From the NCBI GenBank assembly GCA_002320935.1, contig DCLG01000030.1, positions 58,193-66,771 of the forward strand: a stretch of 8,579 bases of DNA, read 5' to 3'. The notes below the pieces were generated by a model. It was not told the origin of the DNA, did no database searches, and saw only the letters and a program-made list of their open reading frames with translations. Shown in pieces: positions 1 to 6,550 of this stretch. Position 1 is the stretch's first letter. The number at the start of each line of letters is the position of its first letter. This stretch comes from Pedobacter sp. UBA1654. GTDB taxonomy: Bacteria; Bacteroidota; Bacteroidia; Sphingobacteriales; Sphingobacteriaceae. Both the position numbers and the translations under genes were made by a program.

Positions 1-1
1 T

Positions 2-1381
2 GAGGCCCAGGGCATTTACAATTCTGATGGGCAGGTGCCCTTCTGGTTCCGTTCCAACCAGTTTGGCAGTGTACCCCTGGACGGTGCTTCAGGTAGCTTT
101 ATTGGCTCGGTCATCAAGGACTATGATGCGGAGCGATCAGCGCTGCTGGACTGGGGCTTCGGACTGGAAGGCCGGGCAAACCTGGGCAATGAAAGTCAGG
201 CTATGCTTATTGAAGCTTATGCCAAATTGCGCGTTGGCGTATTTCAACTTAAAGCCGGCCGTTCCAAAGAGATCATGGGCATTGTGGGGGACTCCTTGTT
301 AAGCTCCGGTTCTTTTCCCATTTCCGGAAACGCATTGGGCATACCACAAGTGAGTATCTCCATTCCCGATTTCTATACCATTCCGGTATTCGATGGTTTG
401 TTTGCCATCAAGGGAAACTTTGCGCATGGCTGGCTGGGCACTTTACCTTTGCGGCAGGACTACAGGATCCCCGAGTCCAAAACCTATTTCCATCAAACCT
501 CCATTTACGGCCGGATTGGTAAACAGGATAGTCGTTTCAAGGCCTATGCAGGTGTAAACCACCAGGCTTTCTGGGGCAATTACAGCAACATCTTTTCTGC
601 ACGCTGGGCACCGCTGAGTACCTGGCAGGAGTTTGTCAAGGTGGCCACCGGACAGGAGTATTACGGCTCCAAGGTCGGCAACCACCTGGGCTCCGTTGAT
701 CTGGCCGCCGAGTACGAATTTTCCGGCGTAAAGGTTAAAGCCTATCGTCAGCAGCTCTATGAAATTGGTGCACTCGGTAAGCTTGCCAATCTGCGCGACG
801 GACTCAATGGACTAACCTTCACGAACCTCAATACAGCTGAAAACAGCAGCTTTAACTGGAACAAGCTGTTGCTTGAAGTCTTCTATACCAAGAATCAGGC
901 AGGTGAGGCCTGGTCCAAACCCACCAATTCCGGTGCGGAGAACTACTACAACAACTACCAGTACTAGGAAGGCTGGTCCTACAATGGACTGAACCTGGGC
1001 AGTCCCTTTATCACCGACCGGCAGTTTGCCCGTGCAGATCTTAAAGGACACCCTACGCAGCATTTCATCAACAACCGGATCTTCCTAATGCATCTTGGTT
1101 TTGAAGGTTCGGTGCATGACATCCGGATCCGCACAAAACTATCCTACTCCAGGAACTGGGGCACCTTCCGTACCAGCGGCGGACCATACCGCTTGTTTGA
1201 ACAAGTGCTGCAGGCCGATCCCGATTTCTACTTTACTCCGGTTAACCAGTTTTCATTTTTTCTTGAGGCGCGGCGGTCTTTCGGCAATAAGCTTGAGGGC
1301 GGCCTTACGTTCGCGGCGGACCGCGGCCGCCTGCTTTACAACTCGGCGGGCGTGATCGCAAGCATATCGAAATCCTTTTAA
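2..1381 (+). pseudogene. capsule assembly Wzi family protein, 5'-partial, interrupted by in-frame TAG
   Basis: One reading frame is open from the left edge and broken only by TAG at 965-967. The same frame continues to TAA at 1379-1381, giving about 458 sense codons. The start and signal peptide lie outside the window. Wzi proteins are outer-membrane beta-barrels that anchor or organise capsule at the cell surface. Family-like stretches seen are FWFRSNQFG near the start, HQAFWGNYSNIF, YYGSKVGNHLGS and ENYYNNYQY just before the stop, then EGWSYNGLNLGSPFI and LSYSRNWGTF after it. The C-terminus ends in SKSF, a normal beta-barrel end with a terminal Phe. No frameshift is visible, so one base change explains the break (CAG to TAG is the simplest guess). 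It may be a recent pseudogene, a sequencing error, or a gene read through at low level. Family assignment is confident; functional status is uncertain. Confidence 0.82.
965..967 (+). other. in-frame amber (TAG) codon inside the wzi-like gene
   Basis: The frame reads AAC TAC CAG TAC TAG GAA GGC TGG. Homologous Wzi sequence lies on both sides, so the TAG replaces a sense codon instead of ending the protein. TAG also ends the DUF6266 and zinc-ribbon genes in this window, which argues against genome-wide reassignment of this codon. Confidence 0.9.
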
Positions 1382-1663
1382 GGTGTGATCAACCGGATCC
1401 GGTATGTGCAAAGGCACCCAGTCCGGCAATCTGTTTTCAAACAGTTTGTGCGCACTATCCTGAATCCGGTCCACTTCCTGATTTTTCACCTTGCGCAATT
1501 TGTCGCAGGCATAAACATCTACGGGATGCAGGTCGGGATCGTGCACATCCACGCCGGCCATTCTGACGATCTCAGTGAGTTCGATTTTACTAAGTACGGA
1601 CAGTAAGTTCAATCGCTCGGCGGTATATTCCGTGATGTTCTCTGGTCTATAAAACTCTTCCAT
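1253..1663 (-). CDS. hypothetical protein, 136 aa, convergent overlap with wzi
   Basis: I do not recognise this protein. The chosen ATG (1661-1663) starts MEEFYRPENITEYTAERL and overlaps the end of the DUF6266 gene by 17 bp, as in a translationally coupled pair. An upstream in-frame Met at 1774 would push the overlap to 128 bp and adds a low-complexity leader, so I reject it. Residues 1-94 are acidic to neutral with predicted helices and contain HDPDLHPVDVYACDKL. Residues 95-136 are antisense to the last 129 bp of wzi, in exact codon register, and are rich in Arg, Lys and Ala (ending PPRLKKK). That composition is typical of a frame open by chance opposite GC-rich coding sequence. The original stop may have been lost, or the tail may be real. 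It is soluble by appearance, with no signal peptide or membrane helix. It is likely co-transcribed with DUF6266. Confidence 0.5.
   Translation of the reverse strand: MEEFYRPENITEYTAERLNLLSVLSKIELTEIVRMAGVDVHDPDLHPVDVYACDKLRKVKNQEVDRIQDSAHKLFENRLPDWVPLHIPDPVDHTLKGFRYACDHARRVVKQAAAVRRERKAALKLIAERPPRLKKK
1392..1403. repeat. 12-bp perfect palindrome just after the wzi stop
   Basis: ACCGGATCCGGT is its own reverse complement and lies 10 bp past the wzi stop codon. It also encodes part of the minus-strand hypothetical protein (around HIPDPVD), so codon content may explain it. No T-run follows, so it is not a standard terminator. Confidence 0.4.
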
Positions 1664-2285
1664 GGCCAAGGTAGATGCTATTTGAAACACTTTCGCGGTC
1701 CTGTGATACGAAAGCCATGTAGATTTCTGCCTGGAAGGGGCTGTAGGCAGCGGGTAGGGGAAGAAAGTCTGCACCTGTACTTCGCAAGGCTCCAGCTACG
1801 TTGAACAAAGCTTCATTGAGCTCCGGAAACCAGGCCAGCATCATGATCTGATCCTGATTGCTGATCCATGGCAGGGCCGGGTCTGTATCCCAGCTGAAGT
1901 TTAGCTTTCCAGCCCCAGCAATAACCCTGGGGTTTATTGGCATCGGGGCCGAACCTTGACTCAGCATTATCCGCTCATAGCGGATGGTGGGCAAGTCATC
2001 CTGAAAATCCATAGCATGGACCCTGTTGTAGGCGGTTGCGAGATTGTGGTAATTGTAGATGGTACCTGCAGCCTCGTTTTTAAAGCCTGCCTTAATGAAA
2101 GGCTTGATCCGGCCGAAGAAGTTCATCAGGAGTTTGAGGCTGTTGTTCTGTGCGAGTACTTTTTTGGATTTGAATGTCTTTTTGATTCCGAGGCCGCGGA
2201 TGATTTCCTGGCCATTGAGTTGGTAAAATACCACGTTGGATACTTTCCCCTTTACAGTGCCGAGGGCACCATTAGATCTTCCCAT
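1647..2285 (-). CDS. DUF6266 family protein
   Basis: This 212-residue protein begins MGRSNGALGTVKGKVSNVVF, the Gly-rich opening with a GKVSNVV-like element that I associate with the DUF6266 family of Sphingobacteriaceae and related Bacteroidota. The function of the family is not known to me. The protein has no signal peptide or membrane helix. Its N-terminus is basic (GIKKTFKSKK at about 33-42), its middle is helical, and its C-terminal half has beta-rich stretches such as AGKLNFSWDTDP. The length fits the family. The ATG at 2283-2285 is the only sensible start and has no Shine-Dalgarno, as is normal here. The gene lies downstream of the zinc-ribbon gene and 17 bp overlaps the hypothetical ORF after it. 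Stop codon TAG. The family call rests on recalled N-terminal pattern, not a search. Confidence 0.75.
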   Translation of the reverse strand: MGRSNGALGTVKGKVSNVVFYQLNGQEIIRGLGIKKTFKSKKVLAQNNSLKLLMNFFGRIKPFIKAGFKNEAAGTIYNYHNLATAYNRVHAMDFQDDLPTIRYERIMLSQGSAPMPINPRVIAGAGKLNFSWDTDPALPWISNQDQIMMLAWFPELNEALFNVAGALRSTGADFLPLPAAYSPFQAEIYMAFVSQDRESVSNSIYLGHGRVL

Positions 2286-2300
2286 TGTTTGAGCGTTATA

Positions 2301-2315
2301 TTTGATTAGAAATCC
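2301..2315 (-). promoter_or_regulatory. possible promoter -7 region for the DUF6266 gene
   Basis: Read on the minus strand, the DNA upstream of the DUF6266 ATG contains TATCTTGG, which matches TAnnTTTG at all fixed positions but one. It is followed by about 25-30 bp to the start codon, a usual leader length. A T-rich stretch lies further upstream, but no clear -33 TTG is seen. This is a weak call. Confidence 0.25.
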
Positions 2316-2324
2316 AAGATATTA

Positions 2325-2354
2325 CTAATTATTAAAAATAAAAGTAATTATTAG
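2325..2354. repeat. AT-rich imperfect hairpin and 9-bp direct repeat
   Basis: The arms 2325-2334 and 2345-2354 pair at 9 of 10 positions around a 10-base loop. Because the arms are nearly palindromic, TAATTATTA also occurs as an exact direct repeat at 2326-2334 and 2345-2353, 19 bp apart (about two helical turns). It lies 40-70 bp upstream of the DUF6266 start, where a regulator-binding site or an AT-rich promoter upstream element could be. No function is proven. Confidence 0.5.
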
Positions 2355-2370
2355 AAATTTATTCCACTTT

Positions 2371-2471
2371 AACGGGGTGGATAACGGGTCTCTATCCGGC
2401 ATTGATTCGCCTGTTAGCCGCTTTAATGCCGGATCAAGGGCGGGTCGACGCCGGGTTGAGGCCGGTTCAAT
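2371..2471. repeat. degenerate 11-bp tandem array, helically phased, intergenic
   Basis: Five clear 11-bp units fill 2417-2471: GCCGCTTTAAT, GCCGGATCAAG, GGCGGGTCGAC, GCCGGGTTGAG, GCCGGTTCAAT. The consensus is roughly GCCGG-n-T-Y-R-A-n. To the left the units decay, but the central CG step persists. Its C falls at 2373, 2385, 2397, 2408, 2419, 2430, 2441, 2452 and 2463, so the spacing is 12, 12, then six times 11. Eleven is not a multiple of three, so a coding origin is unlikely. The array ends 16 bp before the stop codon of the zinc-ribbon gene, within its 3' flank, and upstream of the DUF6266 promoter region. It stands out as GC-rich inside AT-rich flanks. I know of no named element that matches it. 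Confidence 0.65.
2394..2434. repeat. perfect 10-bp inverted repeat inside the 11-bp array
   Basis: ATCCGGCATT (2394-2403) and AATGCCGGAT (2425-2434) are exact reverse complements separated by 21 bases. The arms coincide with array units, so this may be a by-product of the repeat consensus or a real RNA stem in the 3' region of the zinc-ribbon transcript. No T-run follows on either strand, so a Rho-independent terminator is not supported. Confidence 0.55.
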
Positions 2472-2487
2472 ACCAAAGCTGGTACGA

Positions 2488-2661
2488 CTACTTCGTCCTG
2501 GCGTAAAACTTATGGCCACAGCGGTAACATGCATAATGTTTTAGTGGGAGCCATGGAAAAAGCGCTTTGATAAGGCCGCTTCTTGGAATTCTGTCTGTGT
2601 CGTTGTTTTTACATTTCGGACAAGCTTTTGCGGACTTGATTGCTGAGGTATCTGAGGGCAT
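2488..2661 (-). CDS. small zinc-ribbon protein, 57 aa
   Basis: The protein has two Cys pairs, CPKC at residues 14-17 and CYRC at 45-48 (followed by GHKFY), the layout of a four-Cys zinc ribbon with a 27-residue spacer. Between them lie a basic stretch (RIPRSG) and a hydrophobic patch (LIKALFPWLPL), a pattern seen in small Bacteroidota zinc-ribbon proteins of unknown role. Zinc binding is inferred from the cysteines; partner and function are unknown. I chose the ATG at 2659-2661, giving a start MPSDTSAIKSAK. An in-frame Met at 2730 would add 23 residues encoded by AT-rich DNA that looks like leader sequence. There is no Shine-Dalgarno. It is the first gene of the leftward set, 202 bp upstream of DUF6266, and is divergent from glmS. 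Stop codon TAG. Confidence 0.7.
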   Translation of the reverse strand: MPSDTSAIKSAKACPKCKNNDTDRIPRSGLIKALFPWLPLKHYACYRCGHKFYARTK

Positions 2662-2836
2662 AATGTTAATTTTTGGTAAATTAAACAATAATAAAGCCTT
2701 CCTGTTAAATTGTTTAAGCGGAGTGTCCAATGCACTGAGCTACAGTATTAAAAAATCAAGTGGTTTTCTCCCAGTGATAAGAAATGATATTATTGTGTAA
2801 ATACCGGGTATATATTTACCCAGTGGTGCATAAAAT

Positions 2837-2900
2837 TACTCATTATGAAAGTCAACTCGATATTTCTTTGCAAGTACTTCATTCATAAAAGTAATGAGTA
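2837..2900. repeat. 9-bp inverted repeat with 46-base spacer
   Basis: TACTCATTA (2837-2845) and TAATGAGTA (2892-2900) are exact reverse complements, with G-T pairs possible on both sides. The pair lies about 80-145 bp upstream of the glmS -7 element, so outside its likely transcript. It could be a spaced protein-binding site or chance in AT-rich DNA. Confidence 0.4.
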
Positions 2901-2927
2901 GAAATATTCCATTAGTGTGATTAAGTA

Positions 2928-2940
2928 TAACGAAACGTTA
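2928..2940. promoter_or_regulatory. operator-like palindrome upstream of the glmS promoter
   Basis: TAACGAAACGTTA is a perfect 5+5 bp inverted repeat with an AAA centre. With a two-base bulge the pairing extends outward (AAGTA on the left, TACTT on the right). Its centre is about 46 bp before the -7 element, the position of an activator or upstream regulator site. The regulator is unknown. Confidence 0.35.
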
Positions 2941-2979
2941 CTTTAGCTGTTAATTTCACATAATTTCCCAAAATAAATA

Positions 2980-2987
2980 TACCTTTG
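2980..2987 (+). promoter_or_regulatory. Bacteroidota -7 promoter element for glmS
   Basis: TACCTTTG matches the Bacteroidota primary sigma consensus TAnnTTTG exactly. It lies 33 bp before the glmS ATG and predicts a leader of about 25-30 bases. A -33 TTTG is not clear; TTTC at 2954-2957 is the nearest candidate. The leader is A/T-rich without a Shine-Dalgarno, as is usual in this phylum. Confidence 0.65.
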
Positions 2988-3020
2988 GGCGAATTAACGT
3001 CTTATCAATATTAAAAATTT

Positions 3021-4859
3021 ATGTGTGGAATTGTAGGTTACATTGGCTTCCGTGAAGCCTGGCCAATAGTTGTCAAAGGATTAAAAAGACTCGAATACCG
3101 TGGTTATGACAGTGCAGGGATCGCGCTGATCGGCGAAAGCGGATTAAACATCTACAAAAAAGCAGGCAAAGTTGTTGAACTGGAAAACTTTGCAGCAGGT
3201 CAGGACCAGAGCGGTAGCATCGGAATCGGTCATACCCGCTGGGCCACTCATGGTGAGCCATCCGACCGCAACTCACACCCACATACCTCCAATGATGGGC
3301 AGTTAAGCATCATCCACAATGGCATCATTGAAAATTACGCAACCATCAAGGAAGAATTGCTGGAGCGTGGTCATACATTCAACAGTGATACCGATACTGA
3401 AGTACTTGTACACCTGATCGAAGAGATCTATAAAAATGAGAATAATGACCTCTTTGAGGCTGTACGTCTGGCTTTACATGAAGTAAATGGGGCTTATGCG
3501 ATTGTGGTTATGGATAAAGATCATCCAGATCAGCTAATTGCTGCAAGAAAAGGCAGTCCGATGGTGATTGGTGTTGGTGAAGGGGAATACTTCATCGCTT
3601 CAGATGCGACACCTATTGTAGAATACACCAAAAATGTAATTTACCTGAAAGACAACGAGATCGCGTTTTTAAAGCGTGATGAGCTTGTGATCAAACAGCT
3701 GGACAATGTGGAGCAGACCCCATACATCCAGGAGCTGGAGATGAAATTGGAGATGCTGGAAAAAGGCGGATACGAGCATTTCATGCTGAAAGAGATCTAT
3801 GAGCAACCACGTTCCATCCGCGACTGTCTGCGTGGCCGCATTTATCCTAATGAAGGCCGGGTGCAGCTTGGTGGTCTGCAGGAATATGCAGAAAAGTTTA
3901 AAAATATAGACCGGATCATCATCATCGCCTGTGGTACCTCATGGCATGCAGGTCTGGTGGGTGAATACCTGATCGAAGAATACGCCAGGATCCCGGTTGA
4001 AGTAGAATATGCTTCGGAGTTCCGATACCGTAATCCGATCATCACCGAAAAAGATATTGTGATTGCGATTTCGCAGTCGGGCGAAACCGCCGATACCATG
4101 GCTGCCATTGAGATGGCCAAGGAAAAAGGTGCCACCATATTTGGTGTTTGTAACGTAGTCGGTGCATCCATTCCAAGGATCACCCATGCAGGTGCGTATA
4201 CCCATGCCGGTCCGGAGATTGGTGTTGCTTCAACAAAAGCATTTACGGCTCAGGTAACGGTACTTACACTGATCGCCTTTTTTATGGCACAGCAAAAAGG
4301 TACTGTGAGCAAACCAAAATTAGTAGAACTGTTGACGGAACTGGACTTGATCCCTGAAAAGGTACAAAAGGCCCTGGAAGCAGATGCCATGATCCAGGAG
4401 ATCGCTGCAAAGTTTAAAGATTCCAGAAACTGCCTGTTCTTAGGACGGGGCAGTGGCTTCCCGGTTGCTTTGGAAGGTGCGCTGAAGTTGAAAGAGATAT
4501 CTTACATCCATGCAGAAGGTTACCCGGCTGCGGAGATGAAACATGGTCCGATTGCCTTGATCGACGAAGAAATGCCGGTTGTGGTGATCGCAACTAAAAA
4601 CTCTTCTTATGAAAAGGTAATCAGTAATATTCAGGAGGTAAAAGCCAGAAAAGGTATTGTTCTTGCTATTGTGACGGAAGGTGATGAAACGGTAAGAGCC
4701 ATGGCAGACTATGTTATTGAAATACCGGATGCAAGTGAGGCCTTTCTGCCGCTGCTTGCTACAATTCCATTACAGTTGCTGTCTTACCACATTGCCGTAC
4801 TTAGGGGCTGTAATGTTGATCAGCCCAGGAATTTAGCTAAATCAGTAACGGTTGAGTAA
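3021..4859 (+). CDS. glmS: glutamine--fructose-6-phosphate aminotransferase (isomerizing)
   Basis: GlmS makes glucosamine-6-phosphate from fructose-6-phosphate and glutamine in the cytoplasm, the first step toward UDP-GlcNAc for peptidoglycan, lipid A and surface glycans. The 612 residues match the usual length. The N-terminal Ntn glutaminase domain (about 2-220) begins MCGIVGYIG, with Cys2 the nucleophile once Met1 is removed. It also has GHTRWATHG (70-78), the oxyanion pair N100-G101 and D125. Two SIS sugar-isomerase domains follow. The first (about 290-430) has ACGTSWHAG and SQSGETADT (351-359). The second (about 455-600) has GRGSGFP and ALEGALKLKE, with K489, E492 and H508 corresponding to E. 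coli K485, E488 and H504. The C-terminal tail RNLAKSVTVE carries the conserved Lys (K607). All key residues are present. The RemB-like gene follows after 19 bp, suggesting co-transcription. I see no evidence for a glmS ribozyme. Confidence 0.98.
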   Translation: MCGIVGYIGFREAWPIVVKGLKRLEYRGYDSAGIALIGESGLNIYKKAGKVVELENFAAGQDQSGSIGIGHTRWATHGEPSDRNSHPHTSNDGQLSIIHNGIIENYATIKEELLERGHTFNSDTDTEVLVHLIEEIYKNENNDLFEAVRLALHEVNGAYAIVVMDKDHPDQLIAARKGSPMVIGVGEGEYFIASDATPIVEYTKNVIYLKDNEIAFLKRDELVIKQLDNVEQTPYIQELEMKLEMLEKGGYEHFMLKEIYEQPRSIRDCLRGRIYPNEGRVQLGGLQEYAEKFKNIDRIIIIACGTSWHAGLVGEYLIEEYARIPVEVEYASEFRYRNPIITEKDIVIAISQSGETADTMAAIEMAKEKGATIFGVCNVVGASIPRITHAGAYTHAGPEIGVASTKAFTAQVTVLTLIAFFMAQQKGTVSKPKLVELLTELDLIPEKVQKALEADAMIQEIAAKFKDSRNCLFLGRGSGFPVALEGALKLKEISYIHAEGYPAAEMKHGPIALIDEEMPVVVIATKNSSYEKVISNIQEVKARKGIVLAIVTEGDETVRAMADYVIEIPDASEAFLPLLATIPLQLLSYHIAVLRGCNVDQPRNLAKSVTVE

Positions 4860-4878
4860 TCTAAATCTATATGAGCGG

Positions 4879-6501
4879 ATGTCAAAGGTCTTAACGGCCT
4901 TTGTGTTCGTTATTGCTGGTGTTTGGTCATTTGAAGCAGCTGCGCAGGAACAGACACCAAATGTAAATATGCCCTATTCGTATCAGTTTTATCAAAAGCT
5001 GAACAAGCAGGTGTATGATGTAAACACCAGAATGCACAGTTCCATCCGTAGTTACTATGCGGATGATACTTTGCTGGTTGATCGCTACCAGCAGCTGATG
5101 CGACTTGGTACAGATACAAATGTTTACCGCAAATGGTTGCGCCGTAAGATTACCGATGAACATCTGTTAAACTTCAAGTCAGACGATTATAACATCTACG
5201 CGAACTTTTTACCGGACCTGCAGATCGGGCGTGAGTTCCATGATGGTCAGGGCACCTGGAAAAATACCAGAGGTTACGAAATCGGTGGTACGATCGGGAA
5301 GAAGTTTTCCTTTTATACCAATGGTTTTGAAAACCAGGCGGTATTTGCAAATTACCTGACCAGGTTCATTAATACCAATAAAGTGGTGCCAAGTGAAATG
5401 TCCGGCAAGCTGGATGGTGAAACCAAAGACTGGGCCTATGTTACTGCATTGATCTCGTACACACCAAATAAGTATATCAATTTTGCCTTGGGTTATGACA
5501 AGAACTTTATTGGCGATGGTTATCGCTCGATGTTGCTGTCTGATGTTGCTGGAAATTACTCTTTTGCAAGACTGAGAGCGACAGTTGGAAACATTCAATA
5601 TCAAACCATTTTCTCCTACATGCTGGACAACCAGGCGCCAGCACTAACGGACGACCGGCGCTTAGGCGCAAGGGCAAAATGGAATGCGATGCATTATGTA
5701 GACTGGAACGTGAGTAATCGCTTCTCTCTTGGTTTGTTTCAAGCGGTAACCTGGGCTGATTCAGAGCCAGAAGGGAAGCGTGGTTTTGATTTTAATTACA
5801 TTCATCCTTTTGTGTTCTTAAGACCCATAGAAGGTTCAAACAGATTGTCGCCTGATAAGATGCGTCTTGGTATGAATGTGAAGTATGAGGTAACCAATAA
5901 AGCAGCAGTTTACGGACAATTTATGTTCGACGAATTTGTAGCGAAAGAGGTTTTTAAGGGTACAGGATTCTGGGCAAATAAATGGGCCATCCAAATGGGC
6001 CTACGTGGATCAGATTTGTTCAAGGTTGAAAATTTGAACTACTTAGCCGAGTTTAATACCGCCCGCCCTTATACTTACACGCATTTTCAGCGCTTGACCA
6101 GTTATACCGGCATGAATCAACCCTTAGCGCATCCGATGGGTGCGAACTTCCGGGAGTTTTTGGGGATTATGAATTATAGCTATAAGCGGTTTGACTTCCA
6201 GGCTCAAGCCAGTTATGCCAGGTATGGTATGGATCCAGATGGGCAGAATTTTGGGTCCAATCTCTTTTTGTCTTATAACACCAGGCCTAATGATTATGGC
6301 AATTTCATTGGACAAGGATTGAAAACAGATTTGAATTTTTTAGAGGCGAAAGTTTCTTATCTGCTGAACCCGAAGTATAATTTACGACTGGAAATTGGAG
6401 GTGTTTACCGGAGTGAGAGATCTGTAGATTTTACGCAGAAAACCCAGTTGATAACATTTGGTTTGAGAAGTAGCTTCAGAAATTTATATCAGGATTTTTA
6501 A
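4879..6501 (+). CDS. RemB/Wzi-like outer-membrane beta-barrel protein
   Basis: The protein has 540 residues. I chose the ATG at 4879 because it gives a clean signal peptide, MSKVLTAFVFVIAGVWSFEAAA, with likely cleavage at AAA before QEQ. An in-frame TTG at 4852 would overlap glmS and spoil the signal. The mature part has many alternating aromatic/polar strands and ends NLYQDF with a C-terminal Phe, typical of an outer-membrane barrel. Stretches such as NFIGDGYRSMLLSDVAGNYSFARL, read in parts around 212-235, and HPFVFLRPIEGS, AVYGQFMFDEF resemble the gliding-motility protein RemB of Flavobacterium and distantly Wzi. RemB is a surface protein linked to gliding; Wzi binds capsule. Lying between glmS and wza/wzc, it more likely serves surface polysaccharide here. 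It probably shares the glmS transcript. The barrel call is strong; the exact family name is moderate. Confidence 0.75.
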   Translation: MSKVLTAFVFVIAGVWSFEAAAQEQTPNVNMPYSYQFYQKLNKQVYDVNTRMHSSIRSYYADDTLLVDRYQQLMRLGTDTNVYRKWLRRKITDEHLLNFKSDDYNIYANFLPDLQIGREFHDGQGTWKNTRGYEIGGTIGKKFSFYTNGFENQAVFANYLTRFINTNKVVPSEMSGKLDGETKDWAYVTALISYTPNKYINFALGYDKNFIGDGYRSMLLSDVAGNYSFARLRATVGNIQYQTIFSYMLDNQAPALTDDRRLGARAKWNAMHYVDWNVSNRFSLGLFQAVTWADSEPEGKRGFDFNYIHPFVFLRPIEGSNRLSPDKMRLGMNVKYEVTNKAAVYGQFMFDEFVAKEVFKGTGFWANKWAIQMGLRGSDLFKVENLNYLAEFNTARPYTYTHFQRLTSYTGMNQPLAHPMGANFREFLGIMNYSYKRFDFQAQASYARYGMDPDGQNFGSNLFLSYNTRPNDYGNFIGQGLKTDLNFLEAKVSYLLNPKYNLRLEIGGVYRSERSVDFTQKTQLITFGLRSSFRNLYQDF

Positions 6502-6525
6502 TTAATTCTACAAAGCAAGTAGGTA

Positions 6526-6550
6526 AACAACAATTAATTTTCCTGTTGTT
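6526..6550. repeat. 7-bp inverted repeat overlapping the wza -33 region
   Basis: AACAACA (6526-6532) and TGTTGTT (6544-6550) are exact reverse complements around an 11-base AT-rich loop. The right arm covers the candidate -33 TTG at 6546-6548. It could be an operator controlling the export operon, or a weak hairpin after the RemB-like stop. It lacks a following T-run. Confidence 0.4.

Larger units (their letters stand above)
2662..3020. other. 359-bp divergent intergenic region before glmS
   Basis: This region has no convincing gene on either strand. It is AT-rich and must hold the promoters of the leftward zinc-ribbon gene and the rightward glmS. It contains a tRNA-like fragment on the minus strand (about 2711-2747), a spaced 9-bp inverted repeat (2837-2900), an operator-like palindrome (2928-2940) and the glmS -7 element (2980-2987). 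A plus-strand open frame at 2567-2800 is the antisense of the zinc-ribbon gene and is not called. Confidence 0.7.

Noticed and set aside
1385..1606. Plus-strand 73-aa open frame after wzi, and a 117-aa frame at 1956-2309
   Set aside because: Both lie antisense to the minus-strand hypothetical and DUF6266 genes, with no recognisable motif and no promoter.
1664..1774. Longer N-terminus for the 136-aa hypothetical protein from the Met at 1774
   Set aside because: It would overlap the DUF6266 gene by 128 bp and adds Pro/Ser-rich sequence with no family look; the ATG at 1663 gives a typical short overlap.
2394..2434. Rho-independent terminator after the zinc-ribbon gene
   Set aside because: The 21-base loop and absence of a T-run on either side do not fit, although the stem is perfect.
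2325..2534. Minus-strand 69-aa open frame covering the 11-bp array
   Set aside because: The 11-bp period breaks the codon register, it overlaps the end of the zinc-ribbon gene, and its protein has no coherent features.
2567..2800. Plus-strand 77-aa open frame with a signal-peptide-like start
   Set aside because: It is antisense to the zinc-ribbon gene, whose two Cys pairs are much stronger evidence; the hydrophobic start is the complement of that coding sequence and its leader.
2988..3020. glmS ribozyme or other riboswitch in the glmS leader
   Set aside because: The leader from the promoter to the ATG is only about 25-30 AT-rich bases, far too short for a ribozyme.
4852..4878. TTG start for the RemB-like protein overlapping glmS
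   Set aside because: The ATG at 4879 gives a standard signal peptide; the extension places polar residues before the signal.
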